Made by a program: the position numbers and the translations under genes. A stretch of 64,000 nucleotides of DNA, taken from the NCBI RefSeq assembly GCF_031179985.1, contig NZ_JAPSHJ010000004.1:88485-152484 (forward strand), read 5' to 3'. This DNA comes from Arthrobacter sp. (GTDB lineage Bacteria > Actinomycetota > Actinomycetes > Actinomycetales > Micrococcaceae). The first letter of the stretch is position 1. The number at the start of each line of letters is the position of its first letter. The notes beneath the pieces were generated by a model. It did not search any database, was not told the origin of the DNA, and saw only the letters and a program-made list of their open reading frames with translations. Below are positions 7,968-16,612 of the stretch, piece after piece.

Positions 7968-8858
7968 ATGTCAAATATTTTTGGTGCTCCTAAGTCGGGC
8001 GTTCCCGGGTCCGATGAGTCCCGCACTGTCCCCACCGGGGACACCGTCGGGTCATACAACTCCTATCTGGACGCGCAGAAGGCGGTGGACTACCTGGCCG
8101 ACCAGCAGTTTCCGGTGCAGGTTGTGTCCATCGTGGGCAACGACCTGAAGATGGTGGAACGCGTCACCGGCAGGCTGAGCTACCCCAGGGTTGCATTGTC
8201 CGGTGCCCTGAGCGGCATGTGGTTCGGGCTGTTCGTTGGCGTCATGCTCTCCTTTTTCTCCCCGACGGGCGGCTACTTCTCCATCGTGGCCTCGGTCCTG
8301 ATGGGTGCAGCCTTTTTTATGCTGTTCGGAATCGTCACCTATGCCATGCAGCGCGGGAAGCGTGACTTCACGTCCACCAGCCAGGTTGTGGCCACCAACT
8401 ACGACGTCGTGGTTGCCGTGGAGGCCTCAGGGGAAGCGCGGCGGCTGCTGCAGCAGCTGCCTATGACGCCGTCGGACGCTTCTTCCGGCGCACCCCGCTA
8501 CACCGCCCACCAGGGGCAGGCTCCGCAGCGTCCGGCCAGCTGGAATGACCCATACGGCCAGGCGCCGGGAGCGGGGCAGCAGCAAACCCCCGGCCCAACC
8601 CGGCAGCCAGGCGAGGCTGCCGGCACCCCTCAGCAGCAGCCCGGCCAGGCCCCTGCCATTTCACAGGAGGAAGGGCAGAAGATGCCTGCCGGGACCAGGC
8701 CTGCGGCAGTCCGCTACCCGGACCTTCCTGACGGACGTCCCCAATACGGCGTCCGCGTTACAGGCCAGCAGCCGGCATCGCAGCAGCAGCCACAGCAGGA
8801 GGCACCACAGCAGAACCAGCAGCAGGCAGCGCAGGACAACGCCGAGGGCAAGTCCTAG
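7968..8858 (+). CDS. General stress protein 17M-like membrane protein with Gln/Pro-rich tail
   Basis: The protein has about 296 residues from ATG 7968 (an ATG at 7944 is also in frame). The N-terminal part (about 30-80) matches the YflT/general stress protein 17M domain, with a GSYNSYLDAQKAVDYLAD motif. Two adjacent transmembrane helices (about 85-135, containing VALSGALSGMWFGLFVGV) follow. The last 130 residues are low complexity, rich in glutamine, proline and glycine, and probably disordered. Function is unknown; the family is associated with general stress in Firmicutes. The gene is divergent from the MgtE-like gene and is followed by a long hairpin. Confidence 0.75.
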   Translation: MSNIFGAPKSGVPGSDESRTVPTGDTVGSYNSYLDAQKAVDYLADQQFPVQVVSIVGNDLKMVERVTGRLSYPRVALSGALSGMWFGLFVGVMLSFFSPTGGYFSIVASVLMGAAFFMLFGIVTYAMQRGKRDFTSTSQVVATNYDVVVAVEASGEARRLLQQLPMTPSDASSGAPRYTAHQGQAPQRPASWNDPYGQAPGAGQQQTPGPTRQPGEAAGTPQQQPGQAPAISQEEGQKMPAGTRPAAVRYPDLPDGRPQYGVRVTGQQPASQQQPQQEAPQQNQQQAAQDNAEGKS

Positions 8859-8886
8859 CCAGCCTGGGATTCAGCGCCAAAGACAG

Positions 8887-8943
8887 GACACAGGAAGGCC
8901 CGGCGGATCTGAGCAGTTCAGATCTGACGGGCCTTCCTGTGTC
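8887..8943. terminator. Long hairpin between convergent genes (probable bidirectional terminator)
   Basis: A perfect 16-bp inverted repeat (8887-8902 with 8928-8943, arms GACACAGGAAGGCCCG and its complement) encloses a second 7-bp stem (GATCTGA at 8906-8912 with TCAGATC at 8918-8924). It lies between the convergent general-stress-like gene and the aminopeptidase gene. No good T-tract follows on either side, so it may act by Rho-assisted or structure-based termination or by mRNA 3' protection. Confidence 0.7.
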
Positions 8944-8988
8944 GGTTCCTGCAGGCAGTCACTTCGTGGGCTCATCCAAGCCCAATTC

Positions 8989-10572
8989 TTAGGCCGACTG
9001 GGCTTCCACTTCCTGGTAGATCCCGGCCATCCAGTCCTCCACGTCATGGGACCCCCGGGGAAGGGCTGCACTGAGGTTCACAGGGCCCTCAGCTGTCATC
9101 AGGACATCGTCCTCGATGCGGACGCCGATTCCCCGATACTCCTCCGGGATGCCGAGGTCTTCATTCTTGAAGTAGAGGCCGGGCTCAATGGTGAACACCA
9201 TTCCCGGAGTGAGCACGCCATCCAGGTAGAGTTCCCGCTTAGCCTGTGCGCAATCGTGGACATCAAGGCCAAGGTGGTGGCTGGTGCCATGTGGCATCCA
9301 GCGCCTGTGCTGCTGCCCCTCGGGGCTGATGGCCTCCTCCACGGATACTGGGAGCAGGCCCCACTCCGAAAGCCGCTCAGCCAGTACGGTGGTTGCGGCA
9401 ATATGAATGTCGCGGAATTTCGTTCCCGGGCGGGCCGCGGCAAATCCGGCATCTGCCGCCTCCAGGACTGCCTCATAGACCTTGCGCTGGATGTCGGAGA
9501 AAACACCGTTGGCAGGAAGGGTGCGCGTGATGTCGGCAGTGTAGAGGGACTCTGCCTCCACCCCTGCGTCCAACAGCAGGAGTTCACCAGCATTGATCTT
9601 GCCGGTGTTCCGGGTCCAATGCAGCACAGTTGCGTTGTTTCCCGAAGCGGCGATGGTGTCGTACCCGAGTTCGTTGCCCTCTTCACGGGCGCGGGCAAAG
9701 AACGCTCCCTCTACAACGCGCTCGCCTCGGTGATGGGTCAGGGCACGGGGAAGCGACTTGACCACTTCGGTGAAGCCCTCAACGGTGGCTGCCACGGCGA
9801 TTTTCATCTGCTCGATTTCCCACTCGTCCTTGAGCAGCCGCAGTTCCGACAGCGCCTCGGAAAGCTTGTCATCCAAGGCATCAAGGACTCCAAGATCGAG
9901 CGTGTCCGGATCCTTGGCTGTGTTGTAACGGGCGGTGTCTACGAGGGCATCGATGTTCTCGTCCACTTTGCGGACCAGCCGCACCGAAACTCCGCCGATT
10001 TCCGGAGCGCCCACGTTTTTGGTGATCGCCGTCTCCAGTTCATCTATGTGCGCCGTGGCAATCCCGAGCCGGGCTTTGAACTCTGCCAGAGTCGGACGGC
10101 GCCCGATCCAGAACTCTCCCGAGCGGGAATCAGCGTAAAACTGTTCCGTGTCCCGGCCGGCCAGCGGACGGAAGTAAAGGGTGGCGTGGTGGTGGCCGCC
10201 GTCGTCGCCCTTGCCTTCTTCGACCGGCTCCATAATCAGGACGGCATCGGGTTCATGGTCCATGCCAAGACCGGTCAGGTGTGCGAAGGCTGAGTGCGGG
10301 CGAAAGCGGTAGTCGGTGTCGTTCGAGCGGACCTTCAGCGGCCCGGCCGGAATGACCAGGCGCTCGCCCTTGAACTGGCCGGAGATGGCGCGTCGGCGCG
10401 TAGCGGCATAGCCGGCCACTGCTTCAAGCTCGTAGTTGTGCTCAGGGGCAGGGGACCAGTTACTGGCCATGAAGGCCTTGAAGGCATCGGAACTTGGCCG
10501 TTGAGAGCGGTTGTTGACACGCTCCTCAAGTGGCTGGGCAGCGGAGTTTTGGGTAATTTCAGCGTCGTTCAC
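8989..10572 (-). CDS. pepP: Aminopeptidase P (Xaa-Pro aminopeptidase)
   Basis: This 527-residue M24 metallopeptidase removes N-terminal residues preceding proline. It has an N-terminal AMP_N domain (about 35-190) and a C-terminal pita-bread catalytic domain (about 230-500). The metal ligands are visible: LLDAG then ADITRT (two Asp), HGTSHHLGLDVHD (His), TIEPGLY (Glu) and RIEDDV (Glu). It starts at a GTG; an upstream ATG is out of frame. The length of about 500 residues is typical of actinobacterial PepP. It is divergent from the PHP gene and convergent with the general-stress-like gene, so it is probably transcribed alone. Confidence 0.9.
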   Translation of the reverse strand: MNDAEITQNSAAQPLEERVNNRSQRPSSDAFKAFMASNWSPAPEHNYELEAVAGYAATRRRAISGQFKGERLVIPAGPLKVRSNDTDYRFRPHSAFAHLTGLGMDHEPDAVLIMEPVEEGKGDDGGHHHATLYFRPLAGRDTEQFYADSRSGEFWIGRRPTLAEFKARLGIATAHIDELETAITKNVGAPEIGGVSVRLVRKVDENIDALVDTARYNTAKDPDTLDLGVLDALDDKLSEALSELRLLKDEWEIEQMKIAVAATVEGFTEVVKSLPRALTHHRGERVVEGAFFARAREEGNELGYDTIAASGNNATVLHWTRNTGKINAGELLLLDAGVEAESLYTADITRTLPANGVFSDIQRKVYEAVLEAADAGFAAARPGTKFRDIHIAATTVLAERLSEWGLLPVSVEEAISPEGQQHRRWMPHGTSHHLGLDVHDCAQAKRELYLDGVLTPGMVFTIEPGLYFKNEDLGIPEEYRGIGVRIEDDVLMTAEGPVNLSAALPRGSHDVEDWMAGIYQEVEAQSA

Positions 10573-10684
10573 GGTCCCATCGTCTCACCAGCAGACCCCG
10601 GGTTGGCAACCGTGCCGTCCGTTTGTCCGGACAGCAGAAGATGCGGCGACCGGCGGGGGCCTGGTCATCTACTAGGCTGGGCTG

Positions 10685-11533
10685 GTGAGGATTGACCTGC
10701 ATGCCCACTCGAACGTTTCCGACGGCACCGAAACCCCTGCTGTCGTCATGCAGGCGGCGGCAGCGGCACAGCTGGACGCCATTGCCCTGACGGACCATGA
10801 TTCCACCGATGGCTGGGCCCAGGCCGCCGATGCTGCCGTCGTGGCAGGTGTTGCCTTCGTGCCAGGAATTGAAATCTCATGCCGGACGGCTAAGGGAATC
10901 AGCGTTCACCTGCTGAGTTATCTCCATGATCCGGCCCACCCTGGCTTGATGGAAGAAATCACCAAGGCGAAGGACGCTCGCCTCACCCGTGCCGAACACA
11001 TGGTGACATTGCTGGCTGAAGACTATCCGCTGACCTGGGATGACGTTATTCATCATGTTGCTCCTGGGGCAACCCTGGGCCGCCCGCACATTGCAGACGC
11101 CCTGGTGGCCGCCGGAGTCGTTTCAGACCGCTCCGAGGCCTTTTCCTCAATCCTGACATCCCGTTCCCGGTACTTCGTCCAGCACTATGCGCCGGACCCT
11201 GCCGTCGCCGTCGAACTGGTCCGGGCCGCCGGTGGCGTACCGGTTTTCGCCCATCCGGTGGCATCAGCACGTGGAAGGATCGTCGGGGAGCAGACGTACC
11301 AGGAAATGATCGACGCCGGGCTGGCAGGGCTCGAAATCGAACACCGGGACAATCCGGAGGAGGGCCGCAGGTTCCTCCGGCGGCTGGCAGAACGCCACGA
11401 TTTGCTCGTGACAGGCTCCTCCGACTACCACGGGACGGGAAAGCCGAACCTGCTCGGTGAAAACCTTACGGCCCCCGATGTGCTTGTCCGGATCGAGGAA
11501 ATGGGAACGGGAAGCGCGGTGGTGCGTTCCTGA
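10685..11533 (+). CDS. PHP-domain phosphoesterase (RnaAM/YciV-like)
   Basis: This 282-residue protein is made up of one PHP domain. Metal ligands are visible as DLHAHSNVSDG at residues 4-14, LTDHDST near 36, HRD near 220, and the terminal GSSDYHG near 242. The relatives include the 3',5'-nucleoside bisphosphate phosphatase and 5'-3' exoribonuclease YciV, so hydrolysis of pAp or short RNA is the best guess; phosphatases of other substrates share the fold. It starts at a GTG after a short gap from the divergent pepP, and marC follows about 75 bases downstream in the same direction. Confidence 0.8.
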   Translation: MRIDLHAHSNVSDGTETPAVVMQAAAAAQLDAIALTDHDSTDGWAQAADAAVVAGVAFVPGIEISCRTAKGISVHLLSYLHDPAHPGLMEEITKAKDARLTRAEHMVTLLAEDYPLTWDDVIHHVAPGATLGRPHIADALVAAGVVSDRSEAFSSILTSRSRYFVQHYAPDPAVAVELVRAAGGVPVFAHPVASARGRIVGEQTYQEMIDAGLAGLEIEHRDNPEEGRRFLRRLAERHDLLVTGSSDYHGTGKPNLLGENLTAPDVLVRIEEMGTGSAVVRS

Positions 11534-11607
11534 CCCTCAGCCTGACCTTTGCTGTTCCTGACGCCCGGCAGTCCGGGAGAATCTGTCCCACGGTCTAAGC
11601 TTGCCCA

Positions 11608-12225
11608 GTGGAATGGATAGATCTTCAGCTGTTCGCGTCAGTTCTGGTGACGCTTTTTGTGATCATGGACCCACCGGGGACGGTGCCGATCTTCATGTCC
11701 TTGACTGCACAGATGACGGCGAAGGACCGGAACCGGTCGGCCCTGCAGGCGCTTCTGGTGGCCGCTGGGGTCATCATACTTTTCGCCCTTTTCGGACAGT
11801 CAATCCTGAACTACATGCACATATCGCTCGCTGCCCTGCAGGGAGCCGGCGGGCTGCTGCTGATCCTGATCGCCCTCCAGTTGCTGACCGGTTCAACAAG
11901 CGGTGAAGAGAACGCTGCCAAGTACAAGAACGTAGCTTTTGTTCCCCTGGGGACGCCATTGATGGCAGGACCCGGAGCGATCGTTGCCGTGATGGTGTTC
12001 GTTCAGCAGTCTTCTGCCACAGCGCAGTATCTGGCTGTTGGGCTGGGAATCGCTGTCACGCTGTTCTCCCTGTACCTGGCGATGCGTTTCGCCGGCTTGG
12101 TCCAACGCGTCCTTGGTGAGAACGGCGTGGAACTGGTGACCAGGATTGCAGGCTTGCTGCTGTCCGCGATTGCAGTGCAGATGATCGCGGATGCGGTCCA
12201 TGCCTTTATGACGAGCTGGGCCTGA
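11608..12225 (+). CDS. MarC/UPF0056 family integral membrane protein
   Basis: This 205-residue protein has about six transmembrane helices and the MarC signature MDPPGTVPIF at about residues 20-29. A second, related half starts at the PLMAGPGAI motif near residue 117. The internal duplication and the paired Pro-Gly motifs are typical of the family, whose transport role is not established (the early link to multiple antibiotic resistance was not upheld). It starts at a GTG. Its last 20 bases overlap, tail to tail, the end of the DNA methyltransferase gene on the other strand. Confidence 0.85.
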   Translation: MEWIDLQLFASVLVTLFVIMDPPGTVPIFMSLTAQMTAKDRNRSALQALLVAAGVIILFALFGQSILNYMHISLAALQGAGGLLLILIALQLLTGSTSGEENAAKYKNVAFVPLGTPLMAGPGAIVAVMVFVQQSSATAQYLAVGLGIAVTLFSLYLAMRFAGLVQRVLGENGVELVTRIAGLLLSAIAVQMIADAVHAFMTSWA

Positions 12226-13078
12226 CGACTTCCGCCACCGGTCCCAGACGCTTGGTCATAACGTCAATGGCCGGCAGGTTCTGGTCAACGCACACAAATT
12301 TCCGGTTCAGTTTGGCCGCTACCGCACCCAGGGTCCCGGAACCGGCGAAGAAGTCCAGGCACCAGTCCCCGGGGCGGCTCGATGCTGCTACTACGCGGCG
12401 CAGAAGCCCTTCGGGTTTTTGCGTGGGGTAGCCGGTTTTTTCCCTGCCTGTCGGCGAGACGATGGTGTGCCACCAGACGTCTGTTGGCAGCTTCCCAAGT
12501 TCCCTTTTTGCCGGCGTGACCAGGCCTGGCGCCATATAGGGTTCCCGGTCCACTTCCACGCTGTCGAAATGGTACTTCGCTGGATTCTTCACGTAGACGA
12601 GAATGTTGTCGTGCTTGGTGGGCCAACGGAATTTGGCCCGTGCCCCGTAGTCGTAGGCCCAAATGATCTCGTTCAGGAAGCACTCCCGGCCGAAAATGGC
12701 ATCCAGCATGACTTTGGCGTAGTGCACTTCCCGGTAGTCCAGGTGAAGATACAGGGTTCCATCGTCTGCCAGGAGCCGCCAGGCTTCCACCAGCCGCGGT
12801 TCCAGGAAGGACCAGTAGTCGCTGAAAGCATCGTCATAGCTATGCAGGGCGCCTTTGATGGTGTCGTAGGACCTGCCCTTGAATCCCACACGGTCCCCGG
12901 CACCGTCGGTATTCACCACCATCTTGGTCTCCTGGCGCCGCTGGGAGCGGCCGGTGTTAAAGGGTGGATCTACGTAGATGAGTGTGAAGGCGCCGTCCGG
13001 CAGCGTAGGGAGGAAGAGCGCGTTATCCGCGTGTACCACCAGATTGCTGCCGTCCGGCGCCCAGACAGTGTCAGTCAT
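12206..13078 (-). CDS. Orphan DNA methyltransferase (beta-class, DPPF motif)
   Basis: This is a 290-residue amino-methyltransferase. The catalytic motif IV, YVDPPFNTG (about residues 35-43), precedes the SAM-binding motif I, LDFFAGSGTLG (about 243-253). Between them lies a putative target-recognition region. This order is that of beta-class N6-adenine or N4-cytosine methyltransferases. No restriction endonuclease or specificity subunit is nearby, so it is probably a solitary enzyme that marks the host genome. It starts eight bases after the DEAD-box helicase stop on the same strand, implying co-transcription, and it overlaps marC by 20 bases at its 3' end. The recognition sequence cannot be deduced. 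Confidence 0.85.
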   Translation of the reverse strand: MTDTVWAPDGSNLVVHADNALFLPTLPDGAFTLIYVDPPFNTGRSQRRQETKMVVNTDGAGDRVGFKGRSYDTIKGALHSYDDAFSDYWSFLEPRLVEAWRLLADDGTLYLHLDYREVHYAKVMLDAIFGRECFLNEIIWAYDYGARAKFRWPTKHDNILVYVKNPAKYHFDSVEVDREPYMAPGLVTPAKRELGKLPTDVWWHTIVSPTGREKTGYPTQKPEGLLRRVVAASSRPGDWCLDFFAGSGTLGAVAAKLNRKFVCVDQNLPAIDVMTKRLGPVAEVVRPSSS

Positions 13079-13086
13079 TGAGAGGT

Positions 13087-14781
13087 TTAGGCCTCGGTGG
13101 TGCTGGACTGCGCGTCGCCGCCGGCCACCACTTCGCCGTTACGGCGGCGGGTGCGGGTCCGGTTGCGCCGGGCACGTGCCGGACGATCCGTGTCAGCCTG
13201 TGCCGGTGCTTCGGCTGCCGCCGGAGCGGCAGCGTCGTTGGCTGCTTCGTTTTCGGGGGAACGACGACGACGGTCACCTGTGCGGCCGCCGGTATCGCTG
13301 CCACTGCGCCGGCTGCCTGAACGGGCGCCGTCGCGGTTACCGGAACGTCCGCCGTCCCGGCTGCCGCCACCGTCACGGCTGCCGGAGCGGCTGTTCTTCT
13401 TGCCGGTTTCGCCGAGGTCCTCAAGGACCTCGGCATCCACTCCGGCCAGGGTGCGCTTGCTGCGGGGCAACCTTCCCTTGGTGCCCTCGGGGATGTCGAG
13501 TTCCTCGAACAGGTGCGGAGAGGACGAGTAGGTTTCCACCGGCTCCGGAACGCTCAGGCCCAGAGCCTTATTGATCAGGCCCCAACGCGGCATGTCATCC
13601 CAGTCCACAAACGTGACAGCGGTGCCCTTGTTGCCGGCGCGGCCCGTCCGTCCAACGCGGTGCAGGTAGATCTTCTCGTCTTCAACACACTGGTAGTTGA
13701 TGACGTGCGTGACGTCGTCGACGTCGATGCCGCGGGCGGCGACATCGGTGGCGACAAGGACGTCGATCTTGTTGTTACGGAATGCGCGAAGCGCTTGCTC
13801 GCGGGCCCCCTGCCCAAGGTCGCCGTGAATCGCGGCGGCTGCGAAGCCGCGGTCCACGAGTTCTTCGGCTACCTTCGCGGCGGTGCGCTTGGTTTTGGTG
13901 AAGATGATAGTACGGCCACGGCCGCGGGCCTGCAGGATGCGTGCGACGACCTCGATCTTGTCCATGCTGTGGGCACGGTAGATCAACTGGCGGATATCGC
14001 GCTTGGTCAGGCCCTCATCTTCGGGGTCTGCAGCGCGGATGTGGGTGGGCTGCGTCATGTAGCGGCGGGCCATGGCGATGACCGGGCCGGGCATGGTGGC
14101 AGAGAACAGGAGGGTCTGCCGCACTGCCGGGGTGCCTGCAATGAGGGTTTCAACGTCCGGCAGGAAGCCCAGGTCAAGCATCTCGTCAGCCTCGTCGAGG
14201 ATTACCATCTTGACGTTTTTGAGGCTGAGGTGCTTCTGCTTGTAAAGGTCGATCAGGCGACCAGGCGTTCCCACAACAACCTCGACGCCCTTCTGCAGAG
14301 CGTCAACCTGGGGCTCATAAGCGCGGCCGCCATAAATGGTGGCGATGCGCGCGTTGCGCTTGCGGGAGGCGTTCTGGAGGTCATTGGCCACCTGGACGGC
14401 GAGTTCGCGTGTCGGAACGATCACCAATGCCTGCGGGGCACCGGGAACGGCCAGCTTGTCGAAGCCGGGATCGTCCCTGCCCACAATGCGCTGCAGGGCA
14501 GGAATGCCGAAGCCCAGGGTCTTGCCCGTACCTGTCTTGGCCTGGCCGATGATGTCGTGGCCGGAGAGGGCCACAGGGAGCGTCATGGCCTGGATAGGGA
14601 ACGGATGGGTAATCCCGGCGTCGGCGAGGGATTCGACGATGTCGGCGCGGACGTTGAAGTCGGCGAAGGACTTTTCCTCGATCTCGTGCGGTTTCTCGTC
14701 CGAGATGATGGTTTCTTCAGGCTCGATCGATTCCGTTCCGGTGTCGTCGGTCAGAAGTTGGTGCGTGTGCAATTCACTCAC
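13087..14781 (-). CDS. DEAD-box ATP-dependent RNA helicase
   Basis: The protein has 564 residues. The Q motif and the AKTGTGKT Walker A (about 79-86), the DEAD Walker B (about 195-198), SAT (about 226) and the helicase C motifs ending HRVGRTGRAG (about 375-385) are all present. The tail from about 445 is rich in Arg, Gly, Ser and Asp and resembles RNA-binding RGG-like tails of RhlE/DeaD proteins. It would unwind RNA duplexes in ribosome assembly, cold adaptation or mRNA decay. The start is a GTG with AAGGA nine bases upstream. An RNB ribonuclease gene lies upstream on the same strand and an orphan DNA methyltransferase downstream. The position matches mycobacterial rhlE (Rv3211). Confidence 0.9.
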   Translation of the reverse strand: MSELHTHQLLTDDTGTESIEPEETIISDEKPHEIEEKSFADFNVRADIVESLADAGITHPFPIQAMTLPVALSGHDIIGQAKTGTGKTLGFGIPALQRIVGRDDPGFDKLAVPGAPQALVIVPTRELAVQVANDLQNASRKRNARIATIYGGRAYEPQVDALQKGVEVVVGTPGRLIDLYKQKHLSLKNVKMVILDEADEMLDLGFLPDVETLIAGTPAVRQTLLFSATMPGPVIAMARRYMTQPTHIRAADPEDEGLTKRDIRQLIYRAHSMDKIEVVARILQARGRGRTIIFTKTKRTAAKVAEELVDRGFAAAAIHGDLGQGAREQALRAFRNNKIDVLVATDVAARGIDVDDVTHVINYQCVEDEKIYLHRVGRTGRAGNKGTAVTFVDWDDMPRWGLINKALGLSVPEPVETYSSSPHLFEELDIPEGTKGRLPRSKRTLAGVDAEVLEDLGETGKKNSRSGSRDGGGSRDGGRSGNRDGARSGSRRSGSDTGGRTGDRRRRSPENEAANDAAAPAAAEAPAQADTDRPARARRNRTRTRRRNGEVVAGGDAQSSTTEA

Positions 14782-15059
14782 AGTGGAGTTTCCTTATTCA
14801 TTTGGGCTTAGGCGCTGCCTGCTCAACGGGACGGTTTGATGGGCCGTTCCGGAGCACGCTCGGGCGCGCTAGCAAATCCAGTGGAAGCCGATCGCGGGCT
14901 ATCTATGCTGGCACTGGTGACCAACTGGTGTGTCTCAAGATCGCGTAGGGGCGGGCTTGTTGATTCATTAAAAGGAAGGAAATCAACGACCGGGCATCCA
15001 TTACTACACCCTCAGTCTAGCCGTTGACATGAAAAGCACTGGACGCGACCCGATTTGGG
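14782..15059 (-). promoter_or_regulatory. Leader/promoter region of the DEAD-box helicase gene
   Basis: About 278 non-coding bases lie between the RNB gene and the helicase GTG. Long 5' leaders are common for cold-regulated helicase genes, and this one contains an A/T-rich patch (about 14960-14985) in an otherwise GC-rich sequence. I cannot identify a definite promoter, terminator or known riboswitch. The A/T-rich patch suggests an independent promoter. Confidence 0.3.
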
Positions 15060-16571
15060 TCAGTCCACGAGCTCGAGCAAGACCTCCGGGGCGGAGATGT
15101 CGCAGGCCACCAGCCGGACCCTGACGTTAGTGCCGGGTTCGAGCTCTCCCGTACACCTGGCCGTGACAGCAGGTTCTGCGATCTGCACAATCCCGGAAGG
15201 TCCGGACCCGTTCAGGCTGCCGTTGCCATTGCCGCCGTTGCCGTTACTTCCGCCGTTGCTGCCATTACCGTTGAGTTTGCCTTGCCGGGACCCGGAGATC
15301 ACAACTGCTTCGAATTCCTGGCCGATGTGGTTGACCAGGAGGGCGGCTTCAACGGTATTCAGGGCGAGGCGTTCCATCCTGCCGGCGAGCTGGTCGGAGG
15401 CGGCCATGATGGCTGGCAGCGACGGCAGGGCCTCGCGGGCCCAGCGGGGAACGTCAAAGCCGTTGCTCAGTGCTTCACAGATGACCAGGACGAAGCGGTC
15501 CACGAGCCTGCGCAGCGGTGCTGTGGTGTGCGCATAACTGGCACCGATGGCCGACTGAATGGCGTTCTCGGGAACCGTTCCATCAAACGGCGTGTAGTTT
15601 GCTCCCCGGAACAGCATCCCCGCAGAGTGCAGGATGGCCAGCTGCTTGGGATCCCGGGGATCGAGGGTGCGCAGGTATTCCCCGTAACTGAATTGGCCAT
15701 CCCAGGGCTTGCCAAGCGCCTGCGTTTGGGTCCGGAAATTATCGAGGGACCGCTCGTCGGGGGTAGGCATGGTCCGGAGAATACCCACCTTGCCGTTCAG
15801 CATGAGTTTTGCGGCTGCCATTCCTGTCATCAGGGAAATCTGGGCATTCCAGTCCTCCACTGGTAGCTGGGGTGTTGCAATGATCCGGTAGCCGCCGTCC
15901 GGAAGCTGTTGGATTTCCTGTTCGGGCATGTTCAGGCTTGCACCCTCTCTGCCCCGCTCCAGCTCGACCCTCTTGATCCCCACTTCCTTGAGTAACTGCA
16001 ACACGAGTGGCGCCGTTCCTGCATCAAGCTGTGTCTGGGCCTGCCTGTAGCTGAGCTTCGCCCGGCTCCGGACCGTCGCCCGGCGCACGGTAACCTTTGA
16101 CACTTCTGCCGCCTGGTCGAGATCGAATTCCCAAACGAACGCCGAGCACAGCTGACCCTCCAACAGGCTGCCTGCTTGCTCGCTGATCACTTCGGGATGT
16201 AACGGGATGCGACCGTCGGGCGCGTAGAACGTCTGCCCCCGCCGTCGGGTTTCGGCGTCCAGGGGGCCGCCCGGTTCCACAAAGGACGGCACGTCGGCGA
16301 TGGCGTAGTAGACCTTGTAACCGTCACCGGCTCTGTCTATAAAAACAGCCTGGTCAAGGTCGGTGGAGGACGCCGGATCGATGGTGATGAATTCGATGGC
16401 CGTGAGATCCAGGTCCGGAAGGCGGTGGTCCGCAACGGCCTTCTCAGCTTCTTTGAGGGCCTCGTCCGGGAAGGCTCCGGGCAGCTCCAGACGGGCGCGC
16501 AGAGCACTGAGCGCCGCGGCCAGCTGGTTGCTCTGAGCGTGGACACTGGGAGCCAGACGATGATGTGACAC
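15060..16571 (-). CDS. RNB-domain exoribonuclease (RNase II/R family)
   Basis: This 503-residue protein has an RNB catalytic domain (about 55-400) without the N-terminal cold-shock domains of E. coli RNase R, which is usual for the short actinobacterial forms. The acidic cluster IDPASSTDLDQA supplies D65, D71 and D73, but the fourth acidic position of RNase II (DIDD) is glutamine 74. The C-terminal S1-like barrel is interrupted at about residues 430-460 by an Asn/Gly/Ser-rich low-complexity stretch. It presumably degrades RNA 3' to 5'. It lies upstream of the DEAD-box helicase on the same strand, a sensible pairing for RNA decay. Confidence 0.85.
   Translation of the reverse strand: MSHHRLAPSVHAQSNQLAAALSALRARLELPGAFPDEALKEAEKAVADHRLPDLDLTAIEFITIDPASSTDLDQAVFIDRAGDGYKVYYAIADVPSFVEPGGPLDAETRRRGQTFYAPDGRIPLHPEVISEQAGSLLEGQLCSAFVWEFDLDQAAEVSKVTVRRATVRSRAKLSYRQAQTQLDAGTAPLVLQLLKEVGIKRVELERGREGASLNMPEQEIQQLPDGGYRIIATPQLPVEDWNAQISLMTGMAAAKLMLNGKVGILRTMPTPDERSLDNFRTQTQALGKPWDGQFSYGEYLRTLDPRDPKQLAILHSAGMLFRGANYTPFDGTVPENAIQSAIGASYAHTTAPLRRLVDRFVLVICEALSNGFDVPRWAREALPSLPAIMAASDQLAGRMERLALNTVEAALLVNHIGQEFEAVVISGSRQGKLNGNGSNGGSNGNGGNGNGSLNGSGPSGIVQIAEPAVTARCTGELEPGTNVRVRLVACDISAPEVLLELVD
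15192..15286 (-). repeat. In-frame Asn-Gly-Ser low-complexity tract inside the RNB gene
   Basis: Imperfect 3- and 6-base units (AAC/GGC/AGC-type codons) encode about 30 residues made almost only of Gly, Asn and Ser. The tract lies within the C-terminal S1-like region of the RNB protein and keeps the frame. Such tracts can change length by slippage. Confidence 0.75.
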
Positions 16572-16612
16572 GAAAATCAGGTTAGCCCGATTTGCGCCAT
16601 TAGTCTTGGAAC

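Noticed and set aside
8545..10293. Very long open frame opposite aminopeptidase P (582 codons)
   Set aside because: It is the antisense shadow of a well-conserved M24 peptidase in GC-rich DNA; it has no domain, and its composition is atypical.
13513..14811. Long open frame antisense to the DEAD-box helicase
   Set aside because: The helicase motifs on the minus strand are unequivocal; this is a high-GC shadow frame.
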